DNA of 64,000 bases from Kaistella solincola (GCF_000812875.1 NZ_JSYK01000003.1:558001-622000); one strand, 5' to 3'. Positions 1 through 8,883 are shown, numbered from the stretch's first letter. Numbers and translations are program-made. The notes: generated by a model not told the origin, from the sequence alone.

Positions 1-2
1 AT

Positions 3-1760
3 GCTTCTGTGGGCGGAACAACCGTTGCGATGCCGTTTGGTGGAAAGCATCAGCTGACCGAAATGGAAGGAAGCGTGCAAACTTTGCCGGTTTTAAATGC
101 GAAAAACGTAGAAACCGTGTCGCTGGCAAGCTGGGGTTTTGATGCTGATATTTCCGAGCAAAATTCTTTGGTTGGCGCTGCAAATGCCGTGGTAGAAAGC
201 GTTGCCAAAATTGTGGCCATGGGCGGCGATTATAAAAATATTAGATTAAGCTTTCAGGAATATTTCGAAAAACTCGGAAATAACCCGGAAAAATGGGGAA
301 AGCCACTGGCATCTTTGCTTGGAGCTTATGATGCGCAGATGAATTTTGAACTGGCTGCAATCGGTGGAAAAGATTCGATGAGTGGAAGTTTTCATGATAT
401 TCACGTGCCGCCAACTTTGATTTCATTTGCGTGTGCAAATGGTGAAAAGAAAAATATCATTTCACCAGAGTTCAAAAAAACGGGTAATAAACTGTATTTA
501 TTTCAGCATATTCCGCAGGAAAATGGATTGCCGAATTATCGGGATTTGAAACAGATTTTCGATTTTATTTTTGAAAATATTAAGTCGAAAAAGATCGTTT
601 CGGTAAAGACGGTTAATGAAGGTGGAGTTGCAGTTGCTTTAGCAAAAATGAGTTTTGGAAATCATTTGGGAGCAGAAATTAACGTTTCGGAAGATGTACT
701 TTTAACGAAAAATATTGGCAGTTTAATCGTTGAAAGTTCTGATGATTTAGTAAGTAATTTACTTCAAGCTATTGGTGAAGTTTCAAATTCAGAAACTTTG
801 AAAATCAATAGTTTAGATTTCAATATCGAAAAATTACTTGAAGTATGGATGGGAACTTTCGAAGAGCTTTTCCCAACTACGGAAAAAACAAAAGTTGTGG
901 TTGAAATTGATTTAAAACTGAATTCAGTTCAGCCAAGAACAATTCATATTTTGGAACACAATTTAGCTGCACCGAAAGTTTTTGCACCTATTTTTCCGGG
1001 AACAAATTGTGAAAATGAAACGCAAAATGCTTTCAGAAAAGAAGGTGCCGAAGTGTCATCGTTGCCGCTCATTAATCTTAATCATCAGCTTTTAAATGAA
1101 AGTTTGGACGCCTGGATTTCGGAAATTAATCAAGCACAAATTTTGGTTTTGTCGGGCGGTTTTTCGGCGGGTGATGAGCCGGACGGTTCGGCGAAATTCA
1201 TTGTGAATGTTTTGAAAAACGAGAAAATGAGAAATGCCGTTCATCAATTATTGGAACGCGACGGAATGATTCTCGGGATTTGTAATGGTTTTCAGGCTTT
1301 GGTGAAATCCGGTTTGCTGCCGTATGGTGAAATTCGGGATTTAAATGCAGACTCGCCAACATTAGCACACAATGCAATCGGCCGTCATATTTCGCAAATG
1401 GTGGATGTGAAAGTAGCTAATGACGATTCACCGTGGTTGAAAGGCATGAAAGATCAGGTTTTTACCATTCCGATTTCGCATGGTGAAGGCCGTTTTATGG
1501 CATCTGAAGCGGTGATTAGGGAACTATATGAAAATGGGCAGATTGCCACACAATATATTGATGATGCTGGAAATATTGCGCACGGGATGCCGTTTAACCC
1601 GAATAATTCTTTGTTTGGAATTGAAGGAATTACCTCAAAATCGGGCAAAATATTTGGGAGAATGGGACATCCGGAACGTTTTGCCGAAGGTTTAATGAAA
1701 AATATTCCGACTGCCAATTACCATAATATCTTTAAAAATGGGGTGGAATATTTTAAATAG
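3..1760 (+). CDS. purL: Phosphoribosylformylglycinamidine synthase, C-terminal part (5' end outside window)
   Basis: FGAM synthase makes FGAM from FGAR, glutamine and ATP in purine synthesis. About 585 codons are present in frame from base 3; the full-length single-chain enzyme is about 1,200 residues, so the N-terminal half lies upstream. The visible part starts in the second AIRS-like domain (GGTTVAMPFGG), continues through the AIRS C-terminal fold and ends in a class I glutamine amidotransferase domain. That domain shows the nucleophile Cys in GICNGFQ (codon at 1281), ISHGEGRF, and the His of GHPER (codon at 1668). It reads in the same direction as purC and purF, with satD/DUF3307 between. 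Identity is certain. Confidence 0.97.
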   Translation, partial: ASVGGTTVAMPFGGKHQLTEMEGSVQTLPVLNAKNVETVSLASWGFDADISEQNSLVGAANAVVESVAKIVAMGGDYKNIRLSFQEYFEKLGNNPEKWGKPLASLLGAYDAQMNFELAAIGGKDSMSGSFHDIHVPPTLISFACANGEKKNIISPEFKKTGNKLYLFQHIPQENGLPNYRDLKQIFDFIFENIKSKKIVSVKTVNEGGVAVALAKMSFGNHLGAEINVSEDVLLTKNIGSLIVESSDDLVSNLLQAIGEVSNSETLKINSLDFNIEKLLEVWMGTFEELFPTTEKTKVVVEIDLKLNSVQPRTIHILEHNLAAPKVFAPIFPGTNCENETQNAFRKEGAEVSSLPLINLNHQLLNESLDAWISEINQAQILVLSGGFSAGDEPDGSAKFIVNVLKNEKMRNAVHQLLERDGMILGICNGFQALVKSGLLPYGEIRDLNADSPTLAHNAIGRHISQMVDVKVANDDSPWLKGMKDQVFTIPISHGEGRFMASEAVIRELYENGQIATQYIDDAGNIAHGMPFNPNNSLFGIEGITSKSGKIFGRMGHPERFAEGLMKNIPTANYHNIFKNGVEYFK

Positions 1761-1767
1761 TATTTTT

Positions 1768-1891
1768 TATAAGTATTTTTGCTTATAATTACAATTTATT
1801 AGTAATTTAGCTTATATTTTAAAAGCTCATCCAGTTAAAAATTATTAGGTAAAAACCTTATATTTTCAGTTTATTAGGAGAATTGCTTATA
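1768..1891 (+). promoter_or_regulatory. Four operator-like inverted repeats upstream of satD
   Basis: Four 20-bp sites fit TAT(A/T)AG-N8-CTTATA with identical spacing: 1768-1787, 1797-1816, 1843-1862 and 1872-1891. Their starts are 29, 46 and 29 bp apart. In the last three the match extends to TTATTAG-N8-CTTATATTT (24 bp). The fourth overlaps the -7 box of satD and the third lies near the -33 region, as expected for a repressor. The obvious candidate ligand is the HTH of SatD itself, which is inference. Confidence 0.75.
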
Positions 1892-1895
1892 TTTG
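1888..1895 (+). promoter_or_regulatory. -7 box of the satD promoter
   Basis: TATATTTG fits the Bacteroidetes -7 consensus TAnnTTTG exactly and ends 4 nt before the satD ATG at 1900, so the mRNA would be leaderless or nearly so. No clear -33 TTG is seen. The box is inside the last operator repeat. Confidence 0.6.
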
Positions 1896-1899
1896 TCTT

Positions 1900-2505
1900 A
1901 TGATTGCAATTATTACCGGTGACATCATTAATTCCCAAATGTCCGATTCGGAACTTTGGCTGCCCAAACTGAAAGATTTGATGGCAAGCTGGTCCGAAAG
2001 CCCCGAAAATTGGGAAATTTACCGCGGCGATGAATTTCAGCTGAAATGCAGCGTGGACGAAGTTTTCCGCAAAGCACTATTGCTAAAATCACTCATCAAA
2101 ACTTTTGAAAATCTGGATGTCCGCCTTGCAATCGGTATTGGAAATGAGGTTTTTCTTTCTGAAAAAATTACAGAATCCAACGGTTCTGCGTATGTAAATT
2201 CCGGAAGGTTGCTCACGGAAATAAAATCGCAGGGAAAAACACTCGCAATACAAACCGAAAACGACAAAGTTAACCGCGATCTGAATATTTTGTTCAAATG
2301 GGCGGCAATCGATTTTGACAACTGGACAGCCGCAACCGCAGAAATCATCCATCAACTTTTAGTGAATCCCGCGCTTACACAGGACGAACTCGCCAAAGCG
2401 CTGAATATTACACAATCGTCAGTAAGTCAGCGGCTTAAAAGGGCGAATTTTGATTTGTTACAGGAAACCGACCAGTTTTTCCGAAAGAAAATCGCCGAAC
2501 TATAA
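1900..2505 (+). CDS. SatD family protein with C-terminal helix-turn-helix
   Basis: 201 residues. The N-terminal part has GDI near residues 7-9, YRGDEFQ at 41-47 and RLAIGIG at 75-81. This order recalls palm-fold nucleotide cyclase/GGDEF proteins and matches the SatD family (named after an acid-tolerance locus of Streptococcus mutans), whose biochemistry is not established. Residues about 158-184 (LTQDELAKALNITQSSVSQR) form a clear helix-turn-helix. The stop codon abuts the ATG of the DUF3307 gene, so the two are surely co-transcribed. Four inverted repeats upstream suggest autoregulation. I infer a DNA-binding regulator with a nucleotide-binding-like sensor domain; the ligand is unknown. Confidence 0.85.
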   Translation: MIAIITGDIINSQMSDSELWLPKLKDLMASWSESPENWEIYRGDEFQLKCSVDEVFRKALLLKSLIKTFENLDVRLAIGIGNEVFLSEKITESNGSAYVNSGRLLTEIKSQGKTLAIQTENDKVNRDLNILFKWAAIDFDNWTAATAEIIHQLLVNPALTQDELAKALNITQSSVSQRLKRANFDLLQETDQFFRKKIAEL

Positions 2506-3207
2506 ATGATTTTTATTCCTCTCATAATGGCACATTTAATTGGAGATTTTATTCTCCAGCCCAATTCTTGGGTCGCCGATAAAGAGCGGAAAAAAGGGCA
2601 AAGCATTTACCTTTACCTTCACGTAATTTTACACGTTTTTCTCACCTATATTTTGCTCTGGGATAGGAATTTATGGTGGATTGCCCTGACTATCGGCGTT
2701 ACGCATTATCTTATCGATTGGGCGAAACTGCAGTTTCAAAATCCAAAAACCAAAAGAACCTGGTTTTTTATCGATCAGGCCGCGCATATTTTTGTAATCG
2801 CGATATTATCCGTTACTTATTTTCCGTTTTTAAGGTGGGAAGACTTTATAAATTCCCGAAATTTGAGCTTAATAACGGCGATAATTTTTCTCACCGTACC
2901 TTCGTCGATATTTATCAAAAACATAATTTCCATATGGACGCCGGTAACGGTGGAGCACAGCAAATTACAGACGGAATCGCTGGTGAACGCCGGAAAATAC
3001 ATCGGAATTTTAGAAAGACTGCTCGTTTTTGTTTTTATTCTTGTGGATCATTGGGAAGGCGTCGGTTTTATGATCGCGGCGAAATCAGTCTTCAGATTCA
3101 GCGATTTGGCAGAAGCAAAACAGAGAAAACTCACCGAATATGTGCTGATTGGAACCTTGTTAAGTTTCGGAATAGCAATTTTAACGGGTATATGGGTTAA
3201 AATTTAA
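2506..3207 (+). CDS. DUF3307 family integral membrane protein
   Basis: 233 residues with about six hydrophobic segments. The N-terminal half has regularly placed His and Asp residues near or in membrane helices: H10 and D14 (HLIGDF), H39 and H43, H67 and D71 (THYLID), D90 and H94 (IDQAAH). This matches DUF3307, a family without known function. The pattern could form a metal site or an intramembrane active site, which is inference. Its ATG directly follows the satD stop codon with no spacer, so translation is probably coupled. purC starts 28 nt later on the same strand and may be read through from this operon. Confidence 0.85.
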   Translation: MIFIPLIMAHLIGDFILQPNSWVADKERKKGQSIYLYLHVILHVFLTYILLWDRNLWWIALTIGVTHYLIDWAKLQFQNPKTKRTWFFIDQAAHIFVIAILSVTYFPFLRWEDFINSRNLSLITAIIFLTVPSSIFIKNIISIWTPVTVEHSKLQTESLVNAGKYIGILERLLVFVFILVDHWEGVGFMIAAKSVFRFSDLAEAKQRKLTEYVLIGTLLSFGIAILTGIWVKI

Positions 3208-3235
3208 AAAAAATAAAATCTAATAAAAAGTAAAA

Positions 3236-3955
3236 ATGACAAAAGGAGCAATGCTTTATGAAGGAAAGGCAAAGCAGGTTTTTGAAACAGATAATCCCAA
3301 CGAGGTAATTGTCCGTTTTAAAGATGATGCAACCGCCTTTAATGCACAGAAAAAAGGAAATGTGGACCTTAAAGGTGAAATGAACAATGCCATAACGACA
3401 TTGATTTTCGAATACCTCAACAAAAAAGGAATTCCTACTCATTTCATCCGGAAAATTGATGAAAGAGAACAGCTGGTGAAAAAAGTGCACATCATTCCTT
3501 TGGAAATGGTGGTGCGCAACTATTCTGCCGGAAGCATGGCGCAGCGTCTTGGAGTTGCAGAAGGTATCAAATCGCCGGTTACCATTTTTGATATCTGCTA
3601 TAAAAAAGATGAGCTCGGCGATCCGCTGATTAATGATCACCACGCGGTTTTTCTAGGTGCTGCCACTTATGAAGAACTTGATGAAATGTATGAATTGACC
3701 TCTGATATCAATGATATTCTGATTGAACTTTTTGATGAAATGAATATTATTTTGGTCGATTTCAAGATTGAATTAGGGAAAGATTCCTCCGGCAAAATAA
3801 TTTTAGCCGACGAAATTTCTCCCGATACTTGCAGACTTTGGGACAAGGACACCATGAAAAAACTGGATAAAGACCGTTTCAGACGCGATCTGGGTGAAGT
3901 TACCGAAGCATATGTGGAAATTTACGAACGATTAAAAAAGGTCTTAGTGAAATAA
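3236..3955 (+). CDS. purC: Phosphoribosylaminoimidazole-succinocarboxamide synthase (SAICAR synthetase)
   Basis: 239 residues, normal for bacterial PurC. The enzyme joins CAIR and aspartate with ATP in the cytoplasm. The N-terminal nucleotide-binding start ([12 protein letters not shown]) and the signature [10 protein letters not shown] near residue 200 are clear. The ATG at 3236 gives the family N-terminus. purF follows 21 nt downstream, and purL lies 1.5 kb upstream, so three de novo purine genes are grouped, interrupted only by satD/DUF3307. No TAnnTTTG box lies directly upstream, which fits transcription from the satD promoter or read-through. Confidence 0.97.
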   Translation: MTKGAMLYEGKAKQVFETDNPNEVIVRFKDDATAFNAQKKGNVDLKGEMNNAITTLIFEYLNKKGIPTHFIRKIDEREQLVKKVHIIPLEMVVRNYSAGSMAQRLGVAEGIKSPVTIFDICYKKDELGDPLINDHHAVFLGAATYEELDEMYELTSDINDILIELFDEMNIILVDFKIELGKDSSGKIILADEISPDTCRLWDKDTMKKLDKDRFRRDLGEVTEAYVEIYERLKKVLVK

Positions 3956-3976
3956 ATTATTTCAGAGACACCAGAA

Positions 3977-5467
3977 ATGAAAGATATACAACAGCACAGA
4001 GAAGATTATTTAAACCATTTTAAAGACGATGTCTACGAGCGGAATATCTTAAAAAAAGAAGATCCGTTCGATGCTCCGCAGGAGGAATGCGGAATTTTCG
4101 GGCTTTATTCCGATAATGATGTCGATACTTTTTCGCTTTCGCAGTTTGGGCTTTTCGCGCTGCAACACCGCGGTCAGGAAGCGTGCGGAATTTCTGTGAT
4201 GAATCACGGCAAAATTTTCAATATTAAAGACGAAGGTTTGGTGCTCGATGTCTACAAAGACATCCGCCACCCCGAAACTTTTATGGGAAATTCTGCCATC
4301 GGGCACACCAGATATACGACCGCCGGCGACAAAAAGAAATATAATTTTCAGCCATTTTTCGCCAAAAACGAATATGATCAGATTATTCTTTCTATTGCGC
4401 ACAACGGAAATCTCACCAATGCTTATGAGCTGAAAAAGGAACTGGAAGCTGAAGGTGTTGTTTTCAAAGCAACTTCCGATTCTGAAGTTATTTTAAGGTT
4501 AATCCAGAAAAACCTCGATTTAGGTTTACGTGCAGCAATTAAAACCACAATGGAAAAAATTGAAGGCGCTTATTCCGTTGTCGGTATGACACGGAATAAA
4601 TTCTTTGCTTTCCGTGATTTTCACGGGATACGCCCGCTGGTTTTAGGTGCAATTGATGAGAAAACTTATGTTGTAGCTTCGGAATCTGTAGCTTTAGACG
4701 CGGTCGGAGCGCAGTATGTGAGAGATATTTTACCGGGCGAAATTGTTTACACCAACGAAAACGAAACCGGTCTGCACAGCTTTTTGGTGAAGGAAAACTG
4801 CGAAAAAAGAATCTGCGCTTTTGAATATATTTATTTTGCGCGACCCGATTCGGTAATGGAAGGTATTAATGTTCACGAAATCCGGGAAAAATCCGGAGCT
4901 AAAATTTGGGAACAGGCGCCTGTTGAGGCAGATATTGTCATCGGCGTACCGGATTCCGGTGTTCCTGCGGCAATCGGTTTTTCAATCGCATCGGGGATTC
5001 CATTCCGTCCGGTATTGATTAAAAACCGGTACATCGGCAGAAGCTTCATCGTTCCCACGCAGGAAATGCGCGAGCGGATTGTCAACCTGAAATTAAATCC
5101 AATTATCTCTGAAATAAAAGGCAAACGTGTAGTAATTATTGATGATTCCATCGTGCGCGGTACAACATCCAAACGTTTGGTGAAAATTCTGAAAGAAGCC
5201 GGTGTGAAAGAAATTCACTTCCGAAGTGTTTCGCCACCGATTATTGCACCATGTTATTTGGGAATTGATACGCCGTCGAAAGACGATTTGATTTCAGCCA
5301 ACATGAGCGTGGAAGAATTGCGACAATATTTAGGCGTTGACACGCTGGAATTTTTAAGTATGGAAAATCTAAAAATCATTCTGGGAAGTTCCAACCACTG
5401 TTTCGGTTGCTTTACGGAAGTTTATCCGGTTCCGGCAGGCCCGGTTCCTGATTATACAGACGAATAA
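3977..5467 (+). CDS. purF: Amidophosphoribosyltransferase
   Basis: 496 residues. It catalyses the first committed purine step, PRPP plus glutamine to phosphoribosylamine. An N-terminal extension of 37 residues precedes the catalytic Cys38 (EECGIFG); in this family such propeptides are removed to expose the Cys. The Ntn glutaminase domain covers about residues 38-270. The phosphoribosyltransferase domain carries the PRPP loop VVIIDDSIVRGTTS near residue 390. The Cys residues GSSNHCFGCF near the C-terminus fit forms with an iron-sulfur cluster. It is the last gene of the purC-purF pair and ends at a strong hairpin at 5474. Confidence 0.97.
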   Translation: MKDIQQHREDYLNHFKDDVYERNILKKEDPFDAPQEECGIFGLYSDNDVDTFSLSQFGLFALQHRGQEACGISVMNHGKIFNIKDEGLVLDVYKDIRHPETFMGNSAIGHTRYTTAGDKKKYNFQPFFAKNEYDQIILSIAHNGNLTNAYELKKELEAEGVVFKATSDSEVILRLIQKNLDLGLRAAIKTTMEKIEGAYSVVGMTRNKFFAFRDFHGIRPLVLGAIDEKTYVVASESVALDAVGAQYVRDILPGEIVYTNENETGLHSFLVKENCEKRICAFEYIYFARPDSVMEGINVHEIREKSGAKIWEQAPVEADIVIGVPDSGVPAAIGFSIASGIPFRPVLIKNRYIGRSFIVPTQEMRERIVNLKLNPIISEIKGKRVVIIDDSIVRGTTSKRLVKILKEAGVKEIHFRSVSPPIIAPCYLGIDTPSKDDLISANMSVEELRQYLGVDTLEFLSMENLKIILGSSNHCFGCFTEVYPVPAGPVPDYTDE

Positions 5468-5473
5468 AATGCA

Positions 5474-5505
5474 AAAAGGTTGGAAATAATTTCCAACCTT
5501 TTCTT
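5474..5505. terminator. Bidirectional terminator between purF and the OMP gene
   Basis: A 13-bp perfect stem (AAAAGGTTGGAAA and its complement) with a 3-nt loop lies between two convergent genes. The arm bases supply U-rich tails in both directions. Confidence 0.85.
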
Positions 5506-5528
5506 TGATATATATGGAGTGTTTTTTC

Positions 5529-6152
5529 TTAGAACTTGTAAGCCAAACCTACTTGGAATACGTTGTTTTTCACAGCGTCACCACTTGCTCTGTCTTTCAT
5601 AATGTCTGTTAAACCTGCAACATATCTCGCAGTTAAACCAACTTGCGGAGTGAAATAATACCCGGCACCTAAACCAATACCTGCGTTAAATGAGTTGAAA
5701 TTGTCTTTGTCTAACTCGCTTTTCACACTGTTTTGAGTTGTACCATTTTCAGTATTTTTTCTCTTATCTCGCGCGCTAACTAACAATCCGAATTCCGGAC
5801 CAGCTTCTAGATAAAATGATGGAGTTGCGTTATATTGGAACATCACCGGCAATGCTACATAATCTAAATGTCTTGCATACTCTGTTCTGTATGTTGTGTT
5901 GTTCACATCAAATTCATTTAAAGTAACTTTAGATCCCAAGTTGTTATAAATTAACTCCGGCTGAATGCTGAAATTTTCTGCAATTGGCGCATTCATAAAA
6001 ATACCTGCATTATAACCTATTTTTGATCCCTGGTCGCTTAAGTCAGCATCTTTTGATAAAGATGAAACGTTCATACCCGCTTTAATACCAAATTGTTGTG
6101 CAAATGTTAATGAACTAACTACTACTGCTGCACTTAAAAATAACTTTTTCAT
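5529..6152 (-). CDS. Outer membrane beta-barrel protein (PorT-like fold)
   Basis: 207 residues. A signal peptide (MKKLFLSAAVVVSSLTFAQ, cleavage after about residue 19) is followed by QFGIKAGMNVSSLS, the usual first strand of the small Bacteroidetes outer membrane beta-barrels. Alternating aromatic and glycine-rich strands continue to the final VGLAYKF, which ends in Phe as many barrels do. Its ligand or role cannot be told from sequence. It is monocistronic and convergent with purF. A second protein of the same general type is at 22057. Confidence 0.85.
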   Translation of the reverse strand: MKKLFLSAAVVVSSLTFAQQFGIKAGMNVSSLSKDADLSDQGSKIGYNAGIFMNAPIAENFSIQPELIYNNLGSKVTLNEFDVNNTTYRTEYARHLDYVALPVMFQYNATPSFYLEAGPEFGLLVSARDKRKNTENGTTQNSVKSELDKDNFNSFNAGIGLGAGYYFTPQVGLTARYVAGLTDIMKDRASGDAVKNNVFQVGLAYKF

Positions 6153-6449
6153 AATCTTAAATTTTCGAATTAAATTTTTGTTTTCGATAATAAACTTTTT
6201 AGTTATTAAATTTTAAAATTCTTAAAATTTTTCTCACTAAAAATATTCACTACCACTTCATTTTTTTAAATTGTTTTACGGCAGAGTATTGACAAACGCT
6301 GTGCCAAAAATTCGAAATTTCCTTGAAAATTAAACGTATGTTTAAAATAGTAGTTGTGTAATTACCTGATTGACAAGTACTTAAAGATGTAATTTTAACA
6401 TTTCCAGCACGGGTAATTGATGTTGTCTAAATAAAAAATTTGCTGCTTT
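6153..6449. other. Intergenic region between two minus-strand genes
   Basis: 297 bp upstream of the OMP gene and downstream of aroB. I see no open frame with coding character and no exact TAnnTTTG box on the minus strand. Near 6437-6462 there is an imperfect phrase of the TTTGCYGCTTT type, seen at other gene ends in this window, which may help terminate aroB. Confidence 0.5.
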
Positions 6450-7490
6450 TTAACCCAAATTTTTATAAAAATTCAATGCTTGGAGAATATTTTCGGTCAA
6501 AACCGACACGTCAAAAGTAGATTTTCCGATCGAAGTTACTAATGAAAATTTAATGCTTCCAGCAGCATTTTTTTTGTCATTCTTCATTAAATCCACAATT
6601 TCGTTATCATTAAACTGCGCAATCGCAATAATTGGGAAAAACTTCAGAATTCCTGCTATAATTTCTTCGGTTTCTTCTGCAGATAAAAGGTTTTGAAGAA
6701 AAGAAAGCTGCGTTTCGCAAATCATTCCAAGCGCTACCGCTTCGCCGTGAAGAATTGGCGTAGTGTTTTTCAGGAAAAGACTTTCCAGCGCGTGACCAAT
6801 GGTATGACCGAAATTTAAAGTCTTCCGGATATTTTCTTCGCGAAAATCTTCAAGGACAACGTTTTCCTTAATTTTCATCGAAGTTTCAATAAATGGATAT
6901 ATATTTTCTGGCAGCAATTCGGGCAAATTTTTCAATTCTTGCCAATGCTTTTTATCGGCGATCAAACCGTGTTTCAGCATTTCCGCAAAACCGCTGCACA
7001 ATTGCGCAAAAGGTAAAGTTTTCAGAAAATCTGGATAGACAAAAATTTCTTCCGGCTCTGCAAAAGTTCCGATGATATTTTTTAAAAACTGATGGTCAAT
7101 ACCGGTTTTTCCGCCAATGGAGGCGTCGCACATTCCCAAAAGCGTTGTGGGGATGTTGATGAATTTAATTCCTCTCTTATATGTCGACGCCACAAAACCG
7201 CCCATGTCGGTAATCACTCCGCCGCCCAGGTTAATCATCAGCGCTTTGCGGTCGGTATTAAATTCCGTCAGGATTTCCCAAAGCTGCGCTGCCGTTTCCA
7301 GCGTTTTCATTTCTTCGCCGGCTTCGATTTCAATGATTTCAAAAGAAATTTCGGTTTCCAGATTTCCCAACAAAACGGGCAAACAAAATTCGTGTGTATT
7401 TTCATCCACCAAAATCAAAAGTTGGGTCGGATTTAACTGCTGAATAAAAGTATTAAGCTGCGTGAAATTTTTGTCTAAAACTGAAATCAT
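6450..7490 (-). CDS. aroB: 3-dehydroquinate synthase
   Basis: 346 residues from the ATG at 7490. AroB converts DAHP to 3-dehydroquinate in the shikimate pathway using NAD and a metal. The NAD-binding GGGVITDMGGF, PTTLLGMCDASIGGKTGID and metal-site regions GHTIGHALE and HGEAVALGM are present in order. The frame stays open to a GTG at 7508, but that GTG lies inside the -7 promoter box (7508-7515), so it cannot be translated from that promoter; ATG 7490 is chosen. The gene is divergent from proline dehydrogenase and appears monocistronic. Confidence 0.96.
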   Translation of the reverse strand: MISVLDKNFTQLNTFIQQLNPTQLLILVDENTHEFCLPVLLGNLETEISFEIIEIEAGEEMKTLETAAQLWEILTEFNTDRKALMINLGGGVITDMGGFVASTYKRGIKFINIPTTLLGMCDASIGGKTGIDHQFLKNIIGTFAEPEEIFVYPDFLKTLPFAQLCSGFAEMLKHGLIADKKHWQELKNLPELLPENIYPFIETSMKIKENVVLEDFREENIRKTLNFGHTIGHALESLFLKNTTPILHGEAVALGMICETQLSFLQNLLSAEETEEIIAGILKFFPIIAIAQFNDNEIVDLMKNDKKNAAGSIKFSLVTSIGKSTFDVSVLTENILQALNFYKNLG

Positions 7491-7507
7491 TGACCTGAAT
7501 TTTATCA

Positions 7508-7536
7508 CAAAATTAAACTTTAATTTAGTTTAGCAA
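7508..7536 (-). promoter_or_regulatory. aroB promoter
   Basis: On the minus strand TTG (7536-7534) is followed after 18 nt by TAATTTTG (7515-7508), an exact fit to TTG-N17-23-TAnnTTTG. The box ends 17 nt before the aroB ATG. Confidence 0.75.
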
Positions 7537-7551
7537 TTCACCGAGTATTAT

Positions 7552-7559
7552 TAAATTTG
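7552..7559 (+). promoter_or_regulatory. -7 box of the proline dehydrogenase promoter
   Basis: TAAATTTG, an exact -7 match, lies 18 nt before ATG 7578. It shows that the frame's upstream TTG at 7557, inside the box, is not the start. The -33 element is weak. Confidence 0.6.
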
Positions 7560-7577
7560 TTTCAATTAAAAATCAAT

Positions 7578-8744
7578 ATGAGCATTTTCGATAATACCCA
7601 AATTGCCTTTGCCGACAGAACCGACGCACAGCTGAAAAAAGCCTACTGGATGTTCAAAGCTATTGAACAGCCTGCTGTAACCAACATGGGAATCTCTGTG
7701 CTGAATTTTACCGTAAAAAACAACGTTCCTTTTGTGAACTCAATTGTGCGCAATACACTCTTTGAGCAGTTTTGCGGTGGTGAAACCCGCGAAGAAAGCA
7801 TGAAGGTGGTAAAACAGATGTTCAAGCACCACGTGGGCAGTATTTTCGATTATGCGATTGAAGGAAAAGCCGAAGAAGCGGTTTTTGATCACACTTGCGA
7901 AGAAATTAAGGAAAATATCAAATTTGCCGAAGGAAATCCTGCTATTCCGTTTGTGGTTTTTAAGCCTACAGGTTTTGGCCGTATTGAAATTTATGAAGAA
8001 GTTGGTAAAAATGTAGAACTCACCACTTCTCAGAAAGAAGAGTGGGCCAGAGTGGTGAGAAGATACAACGAGGTTTGCCAAATGGCTTACGACCGCAATG
8101 TGGTTTTGATGATCGATGCTGAAGAAACCTGGATGCAGGATTCTACCGATCAGCTCGTAACCGATATGATGGAAAAATTCAACAAAGAAAAAGCCATCGT
8201 CTGGAACACACTGCAAATGTACCGTACTGGCAGACTGGAATATCTTGAAGAAGATTTGCGTAAAGCAAAAGAGAAAAATTACTTTTTAGGTTACAAGTTC
8301 GTGCGCGGTGCTTATATGGAAAAAGAGCGTGAGCGCGCGGCAGAAATGAATTATCCGGATCCAATTCAGCCCACAAAACAGGCGACAGACGATAATTACA
8401 ACGCGTCCATCGAATTTGTTTTGAATAATTTAGATGTTGTTTCCGGCTTTTTTGGTACACACAACGAAAAATCCACCGAACTAGTGATGGACAAGATGAA
8501 AGCTGCCGGTTTGCCAAATGATCACCGACAGATTAATTTTGGCCAGCTTTACGGCATGAGCGACAATATCACCTATTACCTCGGCGCAGAAAAATATAAT
8601 GTTTCCAAATATTTGCCTTATGGCCCGGTGAAAGATGTGGTGCCGTATTTAACCCGTCGTGCGCAGGAAAATACTTCGGTTGCAGGACAAACCGGACGTG
8701 AACTCGCGCTGATCGCAAAAGAATTAAAAAGACGGAAAAAATAG
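7578..8744 (+). CDS. Proline dehydrogenase
   Basis: 388 residues. This FAD enzyme oxidises proline to pyrroline-5-carboxylate, the first step of proline use. The barrel carries the conserved KFVRGAYMEKER (near residue 250), YGMSDNITYYL, and the C-terminal signature KYLPYGPV followed by PYLTRRAQEN. It is a single-domain enzyme, not fused to the P5C dehydrogenase half of PutA, as usual in Bacteroidetes. ATG 7578 is chosen because of the -7 box just upstream. It is divergent from aroB and ends at a terminator at 8769. Confidence 0.95.
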   Translation: MSIFDNTQIAFADRTDAQLKKAYWMFKAIEQPAVTNMGISVLNFTVKNNVPFVNSIVRNTLFEQFCGGETREESMKVVKQMFKHHVGSIFDYAIEGKAEEAVFDHTCEEIKENIKFAEGNPAIPFVVFKPTGFGRIEIYEEVGKNVELTTSQKEEWARVVRRYNEVCQMAYDRNVVLMIDAEETWMQDSTDQLVTDMMEKFNKEKAIVWNTLQMYRTGRLEYLEEDLRKAKEKNYFLGYKFVRGAYMEKERERAAEMNYPDPIQPTKQATDDNYNASIEFVLNNLDVVSGFFGTHNEKSTELVMDKMKAAGLPNDHRQINFGQLYGMSDNITYYLGAEKYNVSKYLPYGPVKDVVPYLTRRAQENTSVAGQTGRELALIAKELKRRKK

Positions 8745-8768
8745 GAATTACAGTTTTTTCCAAAATGA

Positions 8769-8798
8769 AAAAAAAGCGGGTTTTAGCCCGTTTTTTTT
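8769..8798 (+). terminator. Terminator after proline dehydrogenase
   Basis: A CGGG/CCCG stem with loop TTTTAG is extended by an A-tract pairing with eight T at 8791-8798. It is a typical intrinsic terminator 25 nt after the stop codon. Confidence 0.85.
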
Positions 8799-8834
8799 GC
8801 TTTTAATTAATGAATTTTTGCCGTAAATAATTCT

Positions 8835-8842
8835 TAAATTTG
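8835..8842 (+). promoter_or_regulatory. -7 box of the priA promoter
   Basis: TAAATTTG fits TAnnTTTG exactly, 41 nt before the proposed TTG start of priA. Confidence 0.55.
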
Positions 8843-8883
8843 TAATTCACCGAAGTTGAAGTTTCAAAATTCTTTACTGTCAC

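Noticed and set aside
2673-3200. 175-codon plus-strand frame inside the DUF3307 gene
   Set aside because: Same strand, different frame; the translation is basic and unlike a protein family, while DUF3307 is conserved and coupled to satD.
7491-7508. GTG start for aroB at 7508
   Set aside because: It lies inside the exact -7 promoter box, so it would not be in the mRNA; ATG 7490 fits the family length.
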